Shown piece by piece: positions 4,841 through 7,805 of a stretch of 7,805 nucleotides of DNA (position 1 is the first letter of the stretch; the number at the start of each line of letters is the position of its first letter). The notes under the pieces were generated by a model. That model was not told the DNA's origin and ran no database searches. It worked only from the letters and a program-made list of their open reading frames with translations. Source of the stretch: Methanomicrobiaceae archaeon UBA436. GTDB lineage: Archaea > Halobacteriota > Methanomicrobia > Methanomicrobiales > Methanoculleaceae. Both the position numbers and the translations under genes were made by a program. The stretch is taken from assembly GCA_002497965.1 (NCBI GenBank), contig DAFR01000030.1, positions 3,228-11,032 on the forward strand. The letters run 5' to 3'.

Positions 4841-6468
4841 GCTGCCACCTCACGCTGCTCGATCCCCTCCCGCGTGAGCGAGATGTATGTATGTCCAAAC
4901 GGCGACTTTGCCGGATCGGTCCTGACATCGGCGTCCAGCCTCATGTGGGCGCCACGGCTCTCCGGTCGCAACAGTGCGCAGCGGATTATCAGGGAGGCTG
5001 TGGTGCACATGTTCCGGATGGTGCAGCACTCAGCGAGGTTATCGCTAGATGCCGCGTAGAGCCGCCGGTCAGAGAGCCGGCGGACCTGCATCAGGGCCGT
5101 CCGGAGTTCGGCGGCATTTCGAAAGATTCCAGCCTGGTTCCACATCGTGAGTTTCAGGTCTTTCCGAACATCCGCCGGGTTTATCACCCCGTCATAGAAA
5201 CCGTCCACCGTCTTGAGGATCTCATCGACTCTCTTCTCGTCGATCCGGCCGCTCCGTGCCGCTGCCTTCCCGGCGAACTCACCTGCACGTTTCCCGAAGA
5301 CCTGTGTGTCGGCAAGCGCGTTCCCGCCCAGGCGGTTTGCGCCGTGCACCCCGCCGGCAACCTCCCCGCATGCGAAGAGGCCCGGCAGGGTTGTCCGGCA
5401 CTCAGGGGTGATCCGGAGCCCGCCCATGATATGGTGGGCTGTGGGCGCCACCTCCATCGGCTCCCTCCTGATATCAATGCCGAATGCGAGGAACTGCTCG
5501 AGCATCAGCGGGAGTCGTGTCTCAATCGTCTCTTCTGGAAGGTGGGTCACGTCCAGGTAGACCCCGCCGCGGGCCGTCCCGCGCCCCTCCAGCACCTCGG
5601 TTGCGATCGCCCTTGCAACCACGTCCCGGGTGGAGAGTTCCATCCGCTCCGGGTCGTAGCGTCTCATGAACCGTTCACGCCGGGCGTTCAGAAGGAGACC
5701 TCCTTCTCCCCGGACTGCCTCGGTCACAAGGCGTCCCCGGGCATCGTAGGGGTAGACCGCGCCCGTCGGGTGGAACTGGACCATCTCCATATCGATCAGC
5801 TCCGCACCGGCGCGGTAGGCCATGGCGAACCCGTCTCCCGTCCCGGCAGCGGAGTTTGTGGAGATGTCGTAGACCTGAGTCCCACCGCCGGTTGCAAGCA
5901 CCGTTGCGTCGGCCCTGAAGAGCACGACCTCTCCATCCCGATCGAGGGCGATCGCGCCGGCAACCGCCCCGTTTTCATCGGTTACAAGGTCGATTACGGT
6001 GACCTCCTGGTAGATGTGCGTATCCGTTGCATCCAGTCGTTCAAGGAGTGTCATGACGATCTCGTGACCTGTCCGGTCGCCGGCGTAGCACGTCCTGGGG
6101 AACCGCTGGCCACCGAACGGTCTCTGCGCGACCCGACACTCGGCAGTCACGTCAAAGACGGCGCCCCACCGGATGAGGTCGGTCATCCGCTCCGGGGCCT
6201 CGCGAACCAGGACGTCCACGAGTTCGGGGTCGTTGAGGTATGCCCCGCCTGCAAGCGTATCCTCGCGATGGACATCGATCGAGTCCTGGTCGCGCAGCAC
6301 TGCGTTGTAGCCCCCCTCCGCCATCGGTGTGCACCCCCCTTTACCGGCGATGGTCTTGGAGACCATGACCACATCGCCGTAGCGGGACGCCTCGATGGCA
6401 GCCCGGATACCAGCGCCGCCGCTTCCGACAACCAGCACGTGCGCGTCCATAATCTCGTCTACAAGCAT
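4837..6468 (-). CDS. tfrA: Thiol:fumarate reductase flavoprotein subunit TfrA
   Basis: A 543-residue flavoprotein of the fumarate reductase/succinate dehydrogenase/aspartate oxidase family that reduces fumarate to succinate in the cytosol. Numbered from ATG 6468: dinucleotide motif GSGGAG (15-20); GKGGCTPMAEGG (42-53), where the covalent-FAD His of SdhA/FrdA is not seen, so FAD is probably non-covalent as reported for methanogen TFR; FHPTG with His233; VRGEGG; TRDVVARAIATE with the expected catalytic Arg281; TAHHIMGG (343-350); ANRLGGNAL with Arg379. The substrate-site residues of the family therefore look intact. The start is uncertain: the frame also has ATGs at 6498 and 6450. The 6498 start would translate the TATA-like GTATAC and has no ribosome site; 6450 leaves only three residues before the FAD strand; 6468 gives the usual short lead. 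It overlaps tfrB by four bases and is divergent from lysC. An aspartate oxidase role is unlikely given tfrB. Confidence 0.92.
   Translation of the reverse strand: MLVDEIMDAHVLVVGSGGAGIRAAIEASRYGDVVMVSKTIAGKGGCTPMAEGGYNAVLRDQDSIDVHREDTLAGGAYLNDPELVDVLVREAPERMTDLIRWGAVFDVTAECRVAQRPFGGQRFPRTCYAGDRTGHEIVMTLLERLDATDTHIYQEVTVIDLVTDENGAVAGAIALDRDGEVVLFRADATVLATGGGTQVYDISTNSAAGTGDGFAMAYRAGAELIDMEMVQFHPTGAVYPYDARGRLVTEAVRGEGGLLLNARRERFMRRYDPERMELSTRDVVARAIATEVLEGRGTARGGVYLDVTHLPEETIETRLPLMLEQFLAFGIDIRREPMEVAPTAHHIMGGLRITPECRTTLPGLFACGEVAGGVHGANRLGGNALADTQVFGKRAGEFAGKAAARSGRIDEKRVDEILKTVDGFYDGVINPADVRKDLKLTMWNQAGIFRNAAELRTALMQVRRLSDRRLYAASSDNLAECCTIRNMCTTASLIIRCALLRPESRGAHMRLDADVRTDPAKSPFGHTYISLTREGIEQREVAA
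4846..4851 (-). promoter_or_regulatory. tfrB: Shine-Dalgarno of tfrB
   Basis: The minus strand reads GAGGTG, then five nt, then the tfrB ATG at 4840. It matches the archaeal 16S rRNA 3' end well and lies inside the last codons of tfrA. It fixes the tfrB start and is the one strong Shine-Dalgarno I see in the window; the genes that begin transcripts lack a strong one. Confidence 0.8.
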
Positions 6469-6484
6469 CTTATTAGTCGGTGCG

Positions 6485-6496
6485 TTGTATACTATC
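6485..6496. promoter_or_regulatory. Palindromic TATA-like element between tfrA and lysC
   Basis: The core GTATAC (6487-6492) is a perfect palindrome in an AT-rich stretch. Its centre, 6489.5, is 39.5 nt from the lysC ATG (6529) and 39.5 nt from the tfrA ATG at 6450; to the ATG at 6468 it is 21.5 nt. It could serve as a TATA box in both directions, starting lysC transcripts near 6515 and tfrA transcripts near 6463-6467. Separate overlapping boxes, such as TTTATGATA on the minus strand at 6493-6501, are also possible. Confidence 0.4.
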
Positions 6497-6528
6497 ATAA
6501 AGTAATTGCAGGGGATAAGTGAGCCAGA

Positions 6529-7805
6529 ATGAGGCTTTTGATGAAATTTGGCGGCAGTTCTGTCGGGGAAGCGGCATGTATCCAGCGGGCCGCAGATATA
6601 GTTGAATCACACCATGCGGCAGGAGATGAGGTTGCGGTGGTGGTATCAGCATGCTCCGGGATCACCGACCGGATCATCGCGGCTGCCGATGAGGCCGCAA
6701 CGAGCAGTGAAGAGCCAGCGATCGAGGAATTCATCTCAGCGATGCGGGAGCGCCACATCAGGCTCCTGGAAGCAACAGCCCCGGACCACACCCGTGGGGT
6801 GACGGAGATGATCGACGATCTGCTGTGCCGGCTGCAGAACATCCTCACCGCGGTTCACACCCTGAAGGAGCTGACACCTCGCTCTCGCGATTACATCATC
6901 TCTTTTGGGGAACGACTCTCCGCCCCTATTGTTAGCGCAGCCCTCAGGCAGCGGGGCATACCTTCAGTCGTCCTTGACGGCGCCGAGGCCGGGATCGTCA
7001 CGACCGCAAACCACGGCGATGCCCGTGCTCTCCCGGTGAGCGAGGAGAGAATCCGTGCCCGGGTAGCCCCGCTGCTCGGTGAGAGCGTTCCTGTTATCAT
7101 GGGGTTCATGGGGGCGACCGAGCAGGGGGTCATCACCACCCTGGGTCGGAGCGGGTCTGACTACTCGGCCGCTGTCATCGGTGCCGGGATCGGTGCCGAC
7201 GAGATCTGGATCTGGACAGACGTCGACGGCGTGATGACCTCTGACCCAAGAATCATCCAGGACGCACGGGTGCTCGACGAGATCTCCTACCTGGAGGTGA
7301 TGGAGCTCTCCTACTTTGGTGCAAAGGTGCTCCACCCACGGTCGATCGAGCCCGCTATGCAGAAGGATATCCCCATCCGGGTCAAGAACTCTTTCAGGCC
7401 AGATGCTCCTGGCACCATCATCCGCCGGGACAGGCATCTGGAGAAGCGCGTAGTAAAGGCCATATCTCTGATTGAGAAGGTGGCCCTGGTAAATGTCAAC
7501 GGTGCCCAGATGATCGGCCGGCCAGGGGTTGCAAAGATGATCTTCGAAGCGCTTGCGGAGCGGGAGGTGAACATCATGATGATCTCCCAGGGTTCAAGCG
7601 AGGCGAACATATCCCTCATCATCGATGAGTCGCATCTCGACGCCGCTCTCGCTGCCCTTAACCCCATCGTAAAGCAGGGGGTCGTGCGCGAGGTCACCCA
7701 TGACCGTGATGTGGCCGCACTTGCGGTTGTGGGTGCCGGGATGGCTGGTTCCCCCGGAACCGGCGGGCGGATCTTCTCCGCGCTCGGCCGTGCCGGAATC
7801 AACGT
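6529..7805 (+). CDS. lysC: Aspartate kinase with C-terminal ACT domains (cut by window edge)
   Basis: 425 complete codons run open to the right edge, so no stop is visible. The enzyme phosphorylates aspartate, the first step towards lysine, threonine, methionine and diaminopimelate. The kinase domain (residues 1-about 300) starts with KFGGSSVG (6-13) and shows SFGERLSA with Glu128, GRSGSDYSA (207-215), and the nucleotide loop TDVDGVMTSDPR (230-241), all standard for aspartokinase. A first ACT domain follows (about 315-385; VALVNVNG and the effector-type SQGSSEANISLII, 353-365), and a second begins with VAALAVVGAGM (395-405). This points to feedback control by an end-product amino acid; which one cannot be read here. 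A bifunctional fusion to homoserine dehydrogenase cannot be excluded, because the C-terminus is missing. ATG 6529 is chosen because MRLLMKFGG is the family start, with a weak GTGA ribosome site five nt before it. A second ATG at 6541 is less likely. Confidence 0.93.
   Translation, partial: MRLLMKFGGSSVGEAACIQRAADIVESHHAAGDEVAVVVSACSGITDRIIAAADEAATSSEEPAIEEFISAMRERHIRLLEATAPDHTRGVTEMIDDLLCRLQNILTAVHTLKELTPRSRDYIISFGERLSAPIVSAALRQRGIPSVVLDGAEAGIVTTANHGDARALPVSEERIRARVAPLLGESVPVIMGFMGATEQGVITTLGRSGSDYSAAVIGAGIGADEIWIWTDVDGVMTSDPRIIQDARVLDEISYLEVMELSYFGAKVLHPRSIEPAMQKDIPIRVKNSFRPDAPGTIIRRDRHLEKRVVKAISLIEKVALVNVNGAQMIGRPGVAKMIFEALAEREVNIMMISQGSSEANISLIIDESHLDAALAALNPIVKQGVVREVTHDRDVAALAVVGAGMAGSPGTGGRIFSALGRAGIN

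Noticed and set aside
4891..6522. A 543-codon open frame antisense to tfrA
   Set aside because: It lies opposite a gene with all family motifs intact, its protein is a Pro/Arg/His-rich string without any recognisable motif, and long antisense frames are common in GC-rich genes.
6495..7802. Several minus-strand frames opposite lysC (6495-6848, 6891-7139, 6964-7437, 7311-7802)
   Set aside because: The plus strand here is a continuous aspartate kinase reading frame with conserved motifs; these are shadows.
1..7805. A new defence, mobile or CRISPR system
   Set aside because: Every long stretch is accounted for by recognisable core-metabolism, transport, regulatory or tRNA genes. I saw no transposase, integrase, spaced direct-repeat array or attachment-site duplication next to the tRNA.

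Overview
The window looks like ordinary chromosome from a hydrogenotrophic methanogen, most likely of the order Methanomicrobiales (Methanoculleus-like; the genus is a guess). The main reason is a tfrA-tfrB pair encoding thiol:fumarate reductase, an enzyme that uses the methanogen coenzymes CoM-SH and CoB-SH. Archaeal features agree: TATA boxes placed about 22-28 nt before start codons that have no Shine-Dalgarno, a tRNA gene without encoded CCA, and an AbrB-PhoU fusion protein. Coding DNA is GC-rich and the control regions are AT-rich.

Layout. (1) 1-1052, minus strand: start of a phosphate ABC transporter operon, pstS (binding lipoprotein) followed by the first 49 codons of pstC, cut by the window edge. 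(2) 1053-1185: AT-rich divergent control region with repeats and dyads. (3) 1186-2187, plus: AbrB-PhoU phosphate regulator. (4) 2209-3039, minus: class I SAM methyltransferase of unknown substrate, convergent with phoU. (5) 3141-3215, plus: tRNA with CAU anticodon, followed by a T8 tract. (6) 3377-6468, minus: tfrA-tfrB with an ATGA overlap and a clear Shine-Dalgarno for tfrB. (7) 6529-7805, plus: aspartate kinase (lysC) with C-terminal ACT domains, cut at the right edge and divergent from tfrA.

Working together: PstS binds periplasm-side phosphate and hands it to the PstC-containing channel, while the divergent PhoU-type protein probably senses or limits uptake. TfrAB reduces fumarate with CoM-SH plus CoB-SH, giving succinate for biosynthesis and the heterodisulfide. 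LysC starts the aspartate family of amino acids; its only visible link to tfrAB is a shared divergent promoter region.

No mobile element, CRISPR array or defence system is visible, and I found no convincing new multi-gene system. The points worth a second look are regulatory: a palindromic TATA element between tfrA and lysC, a possible internal promoter for pstC, the repeats between pstS and phoU, and an unusual T-stem in the tRNA.
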